Assembly: GCA_902785325.1 (NCBI GenBank)
Contig: CACZXZ010000005.1
Coordinates: forward strand, 1-64,000
DNA length: 64,000 bases
From: an uncultured Succinivibrio sp.
GTDB lineage: Bacteria; Pseudomonadota; Gammaproteobacteria; Enterobacterales; Succinivibrionaceae
Reading direction: 5' to 3'
The notes beneath the pieces are model-generated. The model did no database searches. It was not told the DNA's origin and saw only the letters and a list, made by a program, of their open reading frames with translations. Position 1 is the stretch's first letter. Each line of letters opens with the position of its first letter. The position numbers and the translations under genes are program-made. Positions 35,298 to 43,554 of the stretch are shown here, in pieces.

Positions 35298-36171
35298 AAT
35301 TTAGATCTCCTTTGGTAAAAATCTTTTCCTTGTCAGTATCAATAACTTCAGCATTTTGATTGATTTTATAATTACTCTGTTCTAAAACTGAAAAATCATC
35401 ATTTTGAACCTTGTTTAATCTATGGTTAACTTGTCTTTTAATCATATACAGACGTTCTGAGTATTCCACAGGAGCACACAGAGTATTAAATCTTTCTATT
35501 TTTTCATTTTTAATTAAGTTATTGATAGTAATAAATATTTTTAAATGAGGTAAGGTATCATTAAGAATACCAAACTCTTTTTCAATTTTTTCATTTAAGG
35601 CACTTTTTTCAAAGGCATTTTTAGATGCAAGAATAATGGCTTGTTGATTTGGACCTCGTACAAGATCTAAACATGGTTTATATTTCATTACCGAAGTAAA
35701 GATCCCCATCAATTTATTCATGAATACTTCATCAGTACAACCATAAGCATAATTGTAAGAGCTTGGAGAATAATCTAGAACCATAAATACGAAGTCTTTA
35801 AATTTTTCAGCATAAAAATCAAATAATTGCTCATAATTATTTTCTAAAGCTTCATATATTTCTTTTACAGCTTTTTGATATTTATATTTAGAGTCAGTTT
35901 GTTTCATATTAGCCATTAAGACTTTACTTAAACCATTTGCTAAGCCTTGTGTAAAGGAAGAACCAACCCCCAAACGTAAAATGATAGATTTATTGATATG
36001 TGTAAAATTAACTAAGGTAAACACTTCATCATTTACAGCTTTATAAAAGCAATCAGCAAGATATAAACCGAATAAAGCTTTAAGGGCATCCAAGCCTGTA
36101 ACTTCCTGTTTAGAAATATTTAAAATACTTGGCAAATTAGTTTCTAATTCAGAAATTTTTAAACTAATCAT
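35290..36171 (-). CDS. Hypothetical protein, 293 residues
   Basis: A mixed helical protein without signal or clear membrane segments (LGVGSSFTQGLANGLSKVLM; YSPSSYNYAYGCTDEVFMNK). It starts one base after the stop of the gene at 36172 and overlaps the start of the TOPRIM-like gene by eight bases, so all three are translated from one message. No family is recognised. A link to primase function is suggested only by position. Confidence 0.7.
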   Translation of the reverse strand: MISLKISELETNLPSILNISKQEVTGLDALKALFGLYLADCFYKAVNDEVFTLVNFTHINKSIILRLGVGSSFTQGLANGLSKVLMANMKQTDSKYKYQKAVKEIYEALENNYEQLFDFYAEKFKDFVFMVLDYSPSSYNYAYGCTDEVFMNKLMGIFTSVMKYKPCLDLVRGPNQQAIILASKNAFEKSALNEKIEKEFGILNDTLPHLKIFITINNLIKNEKIERFNTLCAPVEYSERLYMIKRQVNHRLNKVQNDDFSVLEQSNYKINQNAEVIDTDKEKIFTKGDLNYA

Positions 36172-36864
36172 TTAATTTCTCCTTAAAAAACTAAAGAAAC
36201 CTTTAGCTTTTTTCTCTTTCTTTACAGCCTTATGTCTTGTTGATACAGGTTTAGCTTTTTCATAACGTGAAGTCATAAAACCTTGGCAAGATCCTTTAAA
36301 TAATTCTTCAGCATGTTCATCGAATTGTTGAGCATATTGCTCACCTAAATAATTGATATGTTCAAAGAAATTCATGATAAATAATTTAGCAATATCACTT
36401 TTTAATTCTTGATCATCTGTATTAGGAAGATCTTTAAAACGAGGATCTTTCCTTTTATAAGGATGATCTTTAGCTTTTCTTAAATCAGTAACTAAAAAAT
36501 TTTCTACACTTCTACCAGGAAATCTATCTTCATAAAAATCATAAATTAAGGCAGAATGTTCGTCATAAAATTTTGCTAATTTATCATCAGTTGCCACTTC
36601 ACCAAATTGATTTTCTAAAGCTTTATCAAAAGACTTATTTAGCCACGGCATAGCATTAACAATTTTTTCAGCTTCTTTTAAAAACTCAAAAAAGGAAAGC
36701 TCTTTTCCTTCATCTACTTGTAAAAAATCCATTACTTCATCGAAAGCTTCAGGATAGGAAGTTGCACATTCAAAATGTTTTCTTACTACACTATCTTCGA
36801 CATCACAATGAGTGTCATAAGCCATTTCATCGAATAAAGCATAAATTGATTCTTGTTCTTGCAT
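36172..36864 (-). CDS. Hypothetical protein, 230 residues, with basic tail
   Basis: An acidic helical body (MQEQESIYALFDEMAYDTH, then DEVMDFLQVDEGKELSFFEF) ends in a basic segment, KKEKKAKGFFSFLRRN. It is the first gene after the hairpin at 36885-36914 and is coupled to 35290-36171. No family is recognised. Confidence 0.7.
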   Translation of the reverse strand: MQEQESIYALFDEMAYDTHCDVEDSVVRKHFECATSYPEAFDEVMDFLQVDEGKELSFFEFLKEAEKIVNAMPWLNKSFDKALENQFGEVATDDKLAKFYDEHSALIYDFYEDRFPGRSVENFLVTDLRKAKDHPYKRKDPRFKDLPNTDDQELKSDIAKLFIMNFFEHINYLGEQYAQQFDEHAEELFKGSCQGFMTSRYEKAKPVSTRHKAVKKEKKAKGFFSFLRRN

Positions 36865-36884
36865 ACTTATAACTAAACCTTAGA

Positions 36885-36914
36885 CTAACCTAGGCGAAAA
36901 CTCACCTAGGTTAG
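36885..36914. other. Inverted repeat in the leader of 36864
   Basis: CTAACCTAGG (36885-36894) and CCTAGGTTAG (36905-36914) form a perfect 10-bp stem with a 10-base loop. No T-run follows. It lies 21 bases ahead of the start codon at 36864 and after the gene at 36923. Confidence 0.6.
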
Positions 36915-36922
36915 ACATCATA

Positions 36923-37915
36923 CTAAAGAGAACGAGATTTCTTTTTCTCTTGCTTTTGAACATGAGTCTGAGTCTTTTTCTCAGTAACACCACATAAAGC
37001 CTCACGTTCCTTAGTTGACATGTATCTGTTATTATCCATGTCATCCATGTTCTTAAAACAAGTGGTATTTAACACTACCTTCTGTAAGTCCTTATTTTGA
37101 GCGATAGCATCCTTCTCAACTTTCCAAATACCATCCTCAACATAAGTTGCAGTATTGTTTAAGATTGGATGATTCTTATAAGAAGCTACAAAGATCACCT
37201 TGTCATCATTAACCACAGGCTCTTGGGATTTTGTCATGGCATTTTCTTTGCGTTGCTCATGCTCAGCTAATAACTTCTTACCAACCTCAGCATCGAACTT
37301 CTTGCCGATAATAGCCTTATCCTTAGCTTGTAATGGCTTATTAGCCTTTACATCCTCGTAGTTAGCAAACACATCAAATTTGGCAATATCAGGGTGGGCT
37401 GAAGCAATCTTATCAGCAGGAATACTCCATACTTTAGCTTGACCTAACCACTTTGCACCTTCGGTCTGATGAAATACAGCTACATGCTCCTTATCAGACT
37501 TAACATAATAGTAAGCCTTCTTTGGTGCTTCCTTTTGCTCTGAAGCTTGCTCTTTAGCTTCTTGAGCCTCAGTTTCAGGATGTGACTTAGCCCAGTTAGC
37601 TTGATGTGCTTCATATTCTTTAAATACTTTTTCACCTAATTGCTTAGTGTAAGCAGTACCGATACTGTTTTTAACGGTATCATCTAATTGATTACCACCC
37701 TTAGTAAAGAACTCTTCACGATTAGGATATAAAGGATAATCCTTTAAACCAGGATGTGCAGTAGTTAAAGCATCCTTCTCAATCATCCAAAGTTTAGACT
37801 TTGCACTAAAGAAACAATTAGCTGAATGATGTGCTACATTCTGAAACTTCTCAAAAGCCTCTGACTTTGGCATTGGAGCTCTAATGTAAACATACTCTTT
37901 ATTTTCTTTATCCAT
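36923..37915 (-). CDS. Triple DUF5710-like repeat protein with basic tail
   Basis: Three diverged copies of one fold are visible: residues about 5-75 (YVYIRAPMPKSEAFEKF, then KLWMIEKDAL), 125-195 (YYYVKSDKEHVAVFHQTEGA, then KVWSIPADKI) and 240-305 (VIFVASYKNHP, then GIWKVEKDAI). Each has the K-x-W-x-I/V pattern of DUF5710 domains, which occur on plasmid primases and helicases. The gene at 32484 carries a single copy at its N-terminus. The tail is Gln/Lys-rich and ends KKKSRSL. Nucleic-acid binding is likely but unproven. Confidence 0.7.
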   Translation of the reverse strand: MDKENKEYVYIRAPMPKSEAFEKFQNVAHHSANCFFSAKSKLWMIEKDALTTAHPGLKDYPLYPNREEFFTKGGNQLDDTVKNSIGTAYTKQLGEKVFKEYEAHQANWAKSHPETEAQEAKEQASEQKEAPKKAYYYVKSDKEHVAVFHQTEGAKWLGQAKVWSIPADKIASAHPDIAKFDVFANYEDVKANKPLQAKDKAIIGKKFDAEVGKKLLAEHEQRKENAMTKSQEPVVNDDKVIFVASYKNHPILNNTATYVEDGIWKVEKDAIAQNKDLQKVVLNTTCFKNMDDMDNNRYMSTKEREALCGVTEKKTQTHVQKQEKKKSRSL

Positions 37916-38253
37916 AATAAATATCCTTGCTTACGCATTAAAAATTAAAGATCAAAAATAAACAAAGCAATACACTATAAAAATAACTTATAGCATATTG
38001 CTTTATTCATTAAACAAAAATTATCTTTCATTTTAATCCTTTATCAATTCATCATTGATAACTCTTTACCACAGAACAACTTAGGGAAAATCATTATTTC
38101 CATGAAAAGTTATAATATTTTTGATAAAACAAAAATAATTAAACTTCTGTTACTACTATATTAGCACAGCACAGCAATTTTTCAAGAAATTTTTATGCTT
38201 TTAATCACGAAATTATAGATTATATTTTTTTGTCATTACAAATTTTCATAATG
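37916..38253. other. Intergenic region with long hairpin and palindrome site
   Basis: No gene is seen. AAAGCAATA (37964-37972) and TATTGCTTT (37996-38004) enclose CTATAA and TTATAG, giving 15 pairs with two C-A mismatches, 49 bases before the start at 37915. A second hairpin, TTATCAA/TTGATAA, lies at 38041-38061. TTGTCATTACAA at 38230-38241 matches the recurrent palindrome at 11 of 12 positions. Confidence 0.55.
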
Positions 38254-38718
38254 CTAAACAGGCTCTAATAAAGTCTTAAAATATTCAGCAATTAAATTAT
38301 CGGCAATCACTATATGTACCTTACGACCACCTTTAGTAGCTTGATCCCAAGGACCTTCTTCGGTTTTGGTCCAATTAACTAAAGTGCCAGCGTTATATTT
38401 TCCAAACATATCAATAGTAATCTCAATGATGTGTTTTTGTAATGATGTTAACTTATTTTCAACCTTTTCTTTATGAGCTAATAAGGCTTCTACGATACCA
38501 TCTGCTGAATGTAGATTATAAATACTAGTAAAGACAGGTCCATGAGGTTGAGCAATTGGATGTTCTTTACAAATCCTTTCTCCTGAGGTTGCTAATACAG
38601 CTCCATAAACACAAAACACCAATTTTTGTATCTTAGTTAAATTTACAAAGAAATTCTTATTAGCACATGCTTTTGTGATGTAAGAAGCAACATCAATAAC
38701 ATCAAGTTCTAAAGACAT
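38254..38718 (-). CDS. Panacea/SocA-like (DUF4065) domain protein
   Basis: A 154-residue protein covering the whole Panacea domain: VIDVASYITKACANKNFFVN, LTKIQKLVFCVYGAVLA, then HPIAQPHGPVFTSIYNL, the last matching the usual EAWxYGPVxxxVY region, and WTKTEEGPWDQA near the end. Such proteins serve as antitoxins to varied neighbours (PanAT systems) or as proteolytic adaptors. Here the neighbour upstream is the deleted partner remnant and small protein of the paired module. A second Panacea gene also flanks the intact modules at 52931. Confidence 0.75.
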   Translation of the reverse strand: MSLELDVIDVASYITKACANKNFFVNLTKIQKLVFCVYGAVLATSGERICKEHPIAQPHGPVFTSIYNLHSADGIVEALLAHKEKVENKLTSLQKHIIEITIDMFGKYNAGTLVNWTKTEEGPWDQATKGGRKVHIVIADNLIAEYFKTLLEPV

Positions 38719-38745
38719 TTAAACACCTTTATTGATTTATATTCT

Positions 38746-38886
38746 TTAAGGGCGACCTCTTCTATTACCAGTCGTTAACTCTAAGTTAAGTTGTTCATCT
38801 TTAAAATACATTAGATTTTTAATATAGTTATCTACTAATTCTTTATCAACAGCTTTTCCATTAGAAAAGCTTGAATTAGAACTCAC
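38746..38886 (-). pseudogene. Deleted remnant of a large partner gene (first remnant)
   Basis: A 46-codon frame opens at a GTG overlapping the stop of the small gene, exactly where the large partner starts in intact pairs. It then reads GKAVDKELVDNYIKNLMYFK and LNLELTTGNRRGRP. This aligns with the C-terminus of the partner at 50392 (GKAIDQKLISSFEKNLKYLK, LNLELTTGTRIEK). The first 250 or so residues are missing. It may still be translated as a short peptide with an Arg-rich end. Confidence 0.75.
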
Positions 38887-39187
38887 CAGGAAACTCCTTC
38901 TTTGCATCTGATAAATTTAGATACATAACAGATTTTATTCCTAAAGTATTTTTAATATGATACGCATAGCGAGGATCTGTTGGAATTATTGACATTAATT
39001 TTTCAGCTTCCTTTGATTTGTGAGCTTTTAAAAGAACATCAACATTTTCTAAAGATGCTATTAATTCAGATTCACTCATTTCTACATCCAATTCTTCACG
39101 TAAGCGAAAGTACTCTTTCCACTCGTCCTCAGTCATCTGATTTAAAGGTTCATTCCACCCCTTCGGTTTATGATCCATGTTAGTCAT
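38876..39187 (-). CDS. Small paired-module protein, copy A (partner deleted)
   Basis: One of five paralogues of 101-103 residues. The N-terminal half is nearly invariant (KGWNEPLNQMTEDEWKEYF, then RLREELDVEMSESEL), the middle is variable, and the end is conserved again (DPRYAYHIKN, then VMYLNLSDAKKEFPGEF). No family is recognised. AGGAGAATTACG gives a good ribosome site. The small gene is intact although its partner is reduced to a remnant, as expected if its product has value alone, for example as immunity or antitoxin. That reading is inference. Confidence 0.8.
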   Translation of the reverse strand: MTNMDHKPKGWNEPLNQMTEDEWKEYFRLREELDVEMSESELIASLENVDVLLKAHKSKEAEKLMSIIPTDPRYAYHIKNTLGIKSVMYLNLSDAKKEFPGEF

Positions 39188-39215
39188 CGTAATTCTCCTT
39201 AATACAATAAAATCT

Positions 39216-39340
39216 TTAAACTAAAGTTAGTTTAGGTTTAAAGCTTTTTTCTATTCTTGTACCAGTAGTTCCTTTTGTGTAAGACTTGTTTTAAGGTGAT
39301 TCATTGTTCTGCTTGCTTCATTATATCTTTTAGAACTCAC
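39216..39340 (-). pseudogene. Deleted and frameshifted remnant of a large partner gene (second remnant)
   Basis: A GTG overlapping the small gene's stop opens VSSKRYNEASRTMNHLKTSL, matching the middle of the partner at 50392 (SKRYNEANRTMNHLQTSL). After about 90 bases the match jumps, in another frame, to TTGTRIEKSFKPKLTLV, which is identical to the end of that protein. The nucleotide sequence around 39205-39260 is almost the same as 50390-50446, so the deletion looks recent. Confidence 0.8.
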
Positions 39341-39641
39341 CAGGGAACTCCTTCTTTGCATCTGATAAGTTTAAATACATAACTTCCTTTAAACCTAAAC
39401 CAATCTTAATTTTGTAAGCTAAACGAGGATCAGTAGGGATCTTTGCTAAAAGTTCTTCTGCTTCACGGTCTTGTTTATTTTTTAAATACTCATTAATCTT
39501 TAATAAAGCTTCGTCTAATTCTGCTTCAGTGTACTCTACATCCAACTCTTCACGTAAACGGAAGTACTCTTTCCATTCTTCTTCTGTCATACGGTTTAAA
39601 GGCTCGTTCCAACCATTTGGCTTGTGTTGCATGTCAGTCAT
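39330..39641 (-). CDS. Small paired-module protein, copy B (partner deleted)
   Basis: A 103-residue paralogue with the invariant start NGWNEPLNRMTEEEWKEYF and the end VMYLNLSDAKKEFPGEF. The middle (EAELDEALLKINEYLKNKQD) differs from copy A. It has its own good promoter (39675-39702). Its large partner is a deleted, frameshifted remnant. Copies A and B are tandem and probably co-transcribed. Confidence 0.82.
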   Translation of the reverse strand: MTDMQHKPNGWNEPLNRMTEEEWKEYFRLREELDVEYTEAELDEALLKINEYLKNKQDREAEELLAKIPTDPRLAYKIKIGLGLKEVMYLNLSDAKKEFPGEF

Positions 39642-39674
39642 AGCTATTCTCCTTAAAATTCCTTACCTATATCT

Positions 39675-39702
39675 ATTATAGTATATTAAACCTAATTTTC
39701 AA
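39675..39702 (-). promoter_or_regulatory. Promoter of small-gene copies A/B
   Basis: On the minus strand TTGAAA (39697-39702), a 16-base spacer and TATAAT (39675-39680), in the gap after the helicase gene. The start codon is about 34 bases beyond the -10 box. Confidence 0.65.
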
Positions 39703-39707
39703 TCTGA

Positions 39708-41045
39708 TTAGATATGTTTCTTTAACCAGCTAACCTGATCTTTGACTTTCAATTTCTTTAAATTGGTAACAATATGATCCATAACATCTTCTTTACGCTC
39801 TAAGTTTTGATCTAACAATTCTTCAAGACCAATATCTTGTGCTTTTAAATAATAGTAGTTAACTGTATCAGCCTCTTGTCCTAAACGATAAACACGAGCT
39901 TCAGCTTGTTGCATCTGAGCCATATCCCAAGTTCTATCAGCAAAAATAATGTTATTACAGAATTGAAGATTTAAGCCAAAAGCACCACAGCCATAGCTTA
40001 AATATAAGCATTTAGCATTAGTCTTTTTAAATTTATCTAACTCTTTTTCTCTTTGCTCTTTATTCATCGAACCAATAATTTTTAAGGCAGACTTTGGAAT
40101 ACCACCTAAAAACTTGGTAAATATCACTACTTTACCATCAATTTTTTCTAATAATTTCTCAATAGCAAGACTTCTACTAGCAGAACAGCTTAAACAAGAG
40201 TGGCACAAAGTAATTAGATTCATTACAGAATTACGCTCTTCTTGCTTCTTTTTAAGTTGTTCTTCAGGATCTAACTCAGTGTTATTTTCAATCTTAGAAG
40301 TTTTTTCTTCTAATTTATCTAATTCATCAAAGTACTTATTTTTAAGTTTTTCATATTCATTTAAATCGTCAAAAGTAAGATCATAGAATACAGTTTGATA
40401 ATTCTTTTGTACGTCTAATTCTAATTTAGCATCAAAAATATAAGGTTGAATCCTAGAAATCAAATGAGGAATATTATACTGATCTAAAATCATGCCTTTA
40501 TTTTTACCTTCACTAAAGTAAGAGCAATACTTATTTCTAAAAGACCAGTAATTTTCATTAAGAATTAAAGGAGATAAAAATTCCATTTGGGAATAAACAT
40601 CTAATACGTTTTTACTCATAGGAGTACCGTTTAGAATAAGCTTATATTGAGCCATTGAACCAATTTCAATTATTCTTTTAGTTCTCTTAGCTTGTAAATT
40701 CTTGATTTTTAAACTTTCATCTACTACCACAAAGAGATTATGAAAAGGCTTTAATTCTTCAAGTAATTCATTATAAATTCTTTCACTTTGTCCAATCGAT
40801 TCACAGCCTATTACTTTTAAAGGCAAATTTGGTTGCCATTTTTGCTGTTCTTTTTCAATTTCAGATTTTAAAGAGCAAGGGCAGATCCATAAAAAGTAAT
40901 CGCATCTAGCTACTCTATCAGCCATCAGATCTAAAGCAACTTTAGTTTTACCTGTACCCATAGACATAAATAAAGCACCGACCTTTAAACGTCTTAACTT
41001 AGCAAAAGCTTGAGCTTGAATAGGTGTATTTTCATTCTTAGACAT
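39708..41045 (-). CDS. SNF2-family DEAD/DEAH-like helicase
   Basis: A compact 445-residue superfamily 2 helicase: Walker A SMGTGKTKVALDL (GTGKT at 30-34), motif II VVVDESLKIKN (DESL in place of DEAH), motif III LILNGTPMSKN, and C-terminal motifs CGAFGLNLQFCNNIIF and QAEARVYRLGQEADTVNYYY typical of SNF2 proteins. A coiled coil with CHSCLSCSAS lies between the halves. Such short SNF2 proteins are common in phages and plasmids, where they may act in replication or recombination. It follows the gene at 41047 by one base, so the two are coupled. Confidence 0.9.
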   Translation of the reverse strand: MSKNENTPIQAQAFAKLRRLKVGALFMSMGTGKTKVALDLMADRVARCDYFLWICPCSLKSEIEKEQQKWQPNLPLKVIGCESIGQSERIYNELLEELKPFHNLFVVVDESLKIKNLQAKRTKRIIEIGSMAQYKLILNGTPMSKNVLDVYSQMEFLSPLILNENYWSFRNKYCSYFSEGKNKGMILDQYNIPHLISRIQPYIFDAKLELDVQKNYQTVFYDLTFDDLNEYEKLKNKYFDELDKLEEKTSKIENNTELDPEEQLKKKQEERNSVMNLITLCHSCLSCSASRSLAIEKLLEKIDGKVVIFTKFLGGIPKSALKIIGSMNKEQREKELDKFKKTNAKCLYLSYGCGAFGLNLQFCNNIIFADRTWDMAQMQQAEARVYRLGQEADTVNYYYLKAQDIGLEELLDQNLERKEDVMDHIVTNLKKLKVKDQVSWLKKHI

Positions 41046-41046
41046 T

Positions 41047-41463
41047 TTATTGCTCCTCTAAAGGATCGTGTTCATGTTGATAGTCAGGATCGATAAGACA
41101 TTCAGGAATAGTTACATCGGTTAAAGGCTCTAACTCAGGAGGTGTATATTTAACATTACAACCTTGTTTAGTAAATAAAGAAAAGACTTTTTCTTCTTGA
41201 TCAAAATGATCTTCAATTTCTGAACCTGTAACAGATATAGATTCTATTTCTTCCCACTCTCCATCGACTAATTCTGATTTTCTTAAAGTAAAGTTCCAAT
41301 TTTCTGTATAGCTAATACTTTTAGATGACGAATATTGATCATCAAATACCATCTTTTTTGGATGAAAAAAGTAATAACCATCAGAAGTAACGATACGATA
41401 AGAATTAGCTCCGATGCTAAATTTGGTATTAGCAGGTAATCGTAAAGTCTTAAACTCAGACAT
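41047..41463 (-). CDS. Hypothetical protein coupled to the SNF2 helicase
   Basis: A 138-residue, probably beta-rich protein (SIGANSYRIVTSDGYYFFHP) with an acidic end (YQHEHDPLEEQ). AAGGAGATTTAATTC provides a ribosome site, and a promoter lies upstream at 41495-41523. It is translated just ahead of the helicase and may be its partner. No family is recognised. Confidence 0.7.
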   Translation of the reverse strand: MSEFKTLRLPANTKFSIGANSYRIVTSDGYYFFHPKKMVFDDQYSSSKSISYTENWNFTLRKSELVDGEWEEIESISVTGSEIEDHFDQEEKVFSLFTKQGCNVKYTPPELEPLTDVTIPECLIDPDYQHEHDPLEEQ

Positions 41464-41494
41464 GAATTAAATCTCCTTAAATTCATTTTACTCT

Positions 41495-41523
41495 ATTATA
41501 GTATATTTTATAACAAATTACAA
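41495..41523 (-). promoter_or_regulatory. Promoter of the helicase operon
   Basis: On the minus strand TTGTAA (41518-41523), a 17-base spacer and TATAAT (41495-41500). The same -35 (TTGTAA) is used at 45414 and 52914, suggesting a common promoter type on this plasmid. Confidence 0.55.
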
Positions 41524-42146
41524 TTTTCGGCGCAATCTTTCTCTTTCTTTCCTTTTGTTTCAGATCTCATAGTGAAAATTATTTAAGCTCTTTTCTTTTA
41601 AAGAGTAGAGATTTATTTATTGAAAATAAATTATTACGGAACAAACCGAGTTCTGCTAAAGAACGAGGTGTTCCCTTTATTTAATACTTTAGTTAACTTT
41701 ATGATCTACTGTATCGTTACTATATCCTCCAAAAATTTTAAAATTTTCCCTAATTTTTCCTTTATAATACAGTAGGTTAATCACAAAATTTTGCTTTTTC
41801 TAAATCTCATAGAAATCAAGATTATTCTTACCTATTACTAAATATTTTTGAGGTGTTAAGAAAAAAGTTTTAAACAAAAATTGGTATTTCTAACGCTTAA
41901 AGAATCCACAAGTAAAAGAATAATTTATTAAACACCTTAATTTAAATAAAAAAACATTAAGTGAAGGTAAATCTTAAAAATAAGAAAATTTAAGCTAATA
42001 GTCTAAATAAATGACTTCTTATTAAGCTAAATTTCATGATTGAAGGTAGTAATTTAAGAAAATTTAAAAAAATTAGACATGACAAATTCTCCAATCAATT
42101 TCTTGATTAGAGTTCTTTCAACTTGAAACTAAGAATTTAGATTAAG
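41524..42146. other. AT-rich non-coding region next to rep, candidate oriV
   Basis: About 620 bases without a gene. It holds a strong hairpin at 41638-41674 (GGAACA..CC..GTTCT, loop, AGAAC..GG..TGTTCC, with symmetric GA/GA mismatches). There is a long-range inverted repeat, CTACTGTAT (41706-41714) with ATACAGTAG (41767-41775). GAGGTGTT occurs near 41666 and 41851, and its inverse AACACCTT near 41932. A very AT-rich stretch with two copies of TAAGAAAATTTAA runs toward 42070. A weak palindrome-site variant, TAGACATGACAA, lies at 42074-42085. The location beside a putative initiator makes it the best origin candidate. Confidence 0.45.
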
Positions 42147-43388
42147 CTACTGAAAGATTGCTTTTAATTCATCGTTCGCTTGATTAGACAACTGTTCTCG
42201 TTGTTCAGGAGGAAGATCACTCATTTTTACGGTTACACCATTTATATCGATGCATAGTTCGTCACTATAAGCTTTGTTGTTTGCTTGATTAGCTTCTTTG
42301 GCTTGTGTATTTAGGTTTTGATTTTTAAGTGATTTCTTATGTTTTAAACTCTTATATTCACCCTTAGTAAAACGCTTAAATAATGAACTTATATAACATA
42401 AAGCTTTACTTGGAGCATTTTTAACCTTTTCAAATAATTCCATACAAACATATTGCATGATTATTTTATAAGGCTCAGTTAGAGATGTAAAACCTTGTTC
42501 AAAGAATTTTACAGCACGATTATAATAAGCTGAAACATTAGAAGCACTGATTCCAAATTCGATTAAAGCTTTCTTAATTGCTCTTTTATGTAAAATTACA
42601 TATTTTTCTTTTAATTTAAGATCTTCAATACGTTGATTGATAAAGGCTTCAGCTTTGGCTAAATCGAAATCTTTTTTATTAAAACACTGATTAAAATACA
42701 GATCTTTGTGATCATCAAAATCCTGAGAGATAGTACTATACATACTTTCACGAGAAATTTTATAAACTAATAAATAAATTAGAAATTCAGAACCAACCTT
42801 TAATTTCTCGAGATGTTTAGATAACTCTTTTGGCATTTCAAAAAAGTGACCATCATTATTTCGATATAACGCAATTAATTTATCAGTAATTTCAAATTCA
42901 AAATGACCATAATCGTCTTTGATGATTGTAATTAGCTTTGATTTTGCTAATAAATTAAATACAGATACAGTTCTAGCATAGGCTGTTTTTGCAGAAATAT
43001 GAGAAAAAGCTGTTTTTGCTAAAACATTAAGATTTACTACTCTTCTATTTAATTCTTTTGCATCTTTTGGCTCTGAAGCTGTATCAGAAGTAATACTTTG
43101 TTTTTCTAAAAATTCTTGCTTAACTTTCTGCTCTAATGCTTTAAAAGTGATTTTTTTATTAGGATCATAGCTTTTATTAAAAGCATCATGCCTAAAAATA
43201 TAGTTAAGTAAGATATTAGCATCTAAAGCTCTTTTAATGTTAGAAGAGTTACGCTTTTGTGCTGATTGCTGATCAGCTACTACTAATGTCGAAACCTTTT
43301 CTGATGAAACATGATTAAAGGTTTGAATAAGATCTCTTAAAAGTGAGATACTGAAATTTGCCTTTGTAAAAGGCTCAATGTTAAACAT
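42147..43388 (-). CDS. rep: Putative plasmid replication initiator
   Basis: A 413-residue, basic, helical protein with no signal peptide (KRALDANILLNYIFRHDAF; KTAYARTVSVFNLLAKSKLI, a winged-helix-like stretch near residue 140). I cannot match it firmly to a Rep family. The assignment rests on its place between a structured AT-rich region and the korB/parA genes, and on its size and charge. The C-terminus contains LPPEQREQLSNQANDELKA. A good promoter lies 74-102 bases upstream. Alternatives are a transcription factor or another DNA-binding protein. Confidence 0.45.
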   Translation of the reverse strand: MFNIEPFTKANFSISLLRDLIQTFNHVSSEKVSTLVVADQQSAQKRNSSNIKRALDANILLNYIFRHDAFNKSYDPNKKITFKALEQKVKQEFLEKQSITSDTASEPKDAKELNRRVVNLNVLAKTAFSHISAKTAYARTVSVFNLLAKSKLITIIKDDYGHFEFEITDKLIALYRNNDGHFFEMPKELSKHLEKLKVGSEFLIYLLVYKISRESMYSTISQDFDDHKDLYFNQCFNKKDFDLAKAEAFINQRIEDLKLKEKYVILHKRAIKKALIEFGISASNVSAYYNRAVKFFEQGFTSLTEPYKIIMQYVCMELFEKVKNAPSKALCYISSLFKRFTKGEYKSLKHKKSLKNQNLNTQAKEANQANNKAYSDELCIDINGVTVKMSDLPPEQREQLSNQANDELKAIFQ

Positions 43389-43461
43389 TTTTATTTAACT
43401 CCATAAAAAACATAAAAATATACAAAACAAAGACAAAGATGAAAATATAAAATTCATTAAT

Positions 43462-43490
43462 GTTATAGCATATAGCCGATCTTAGATCAA
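43462..43490 (-). promoter_or_regulatory. Promoter of the putative rep gene
   Basis: On the minus strand TTGATC (43485-43490), a 17-base spacer and TATAAC (43462-43467). Confidence 0.55.
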
Positions 43491-43519
43491 ATTAATTTAA
43501 TAAATATTACTTTTACTAA

Positions 43520-43548
43520 TTGATTTATCGAATTATCTTTACTATAAT
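43520..43548 (+). promoter_or_regulatory. Plus-strand promoter of a candidate small RNA
   Basis: TTGATT (43520-43525), a 17-base spacer and TATAAT (43543-43548). No gene follows on this strand before the terminator at 43653-43683. Confidence 0.55.
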
Positions 43549-43554
43549 AAAAAT

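Noticed and set aside
37233..37245. TTTGTCATGGCAT inside the gene at 36923
   Set aside because: Coding sequence and two mismatches. Not counted among operator sites.
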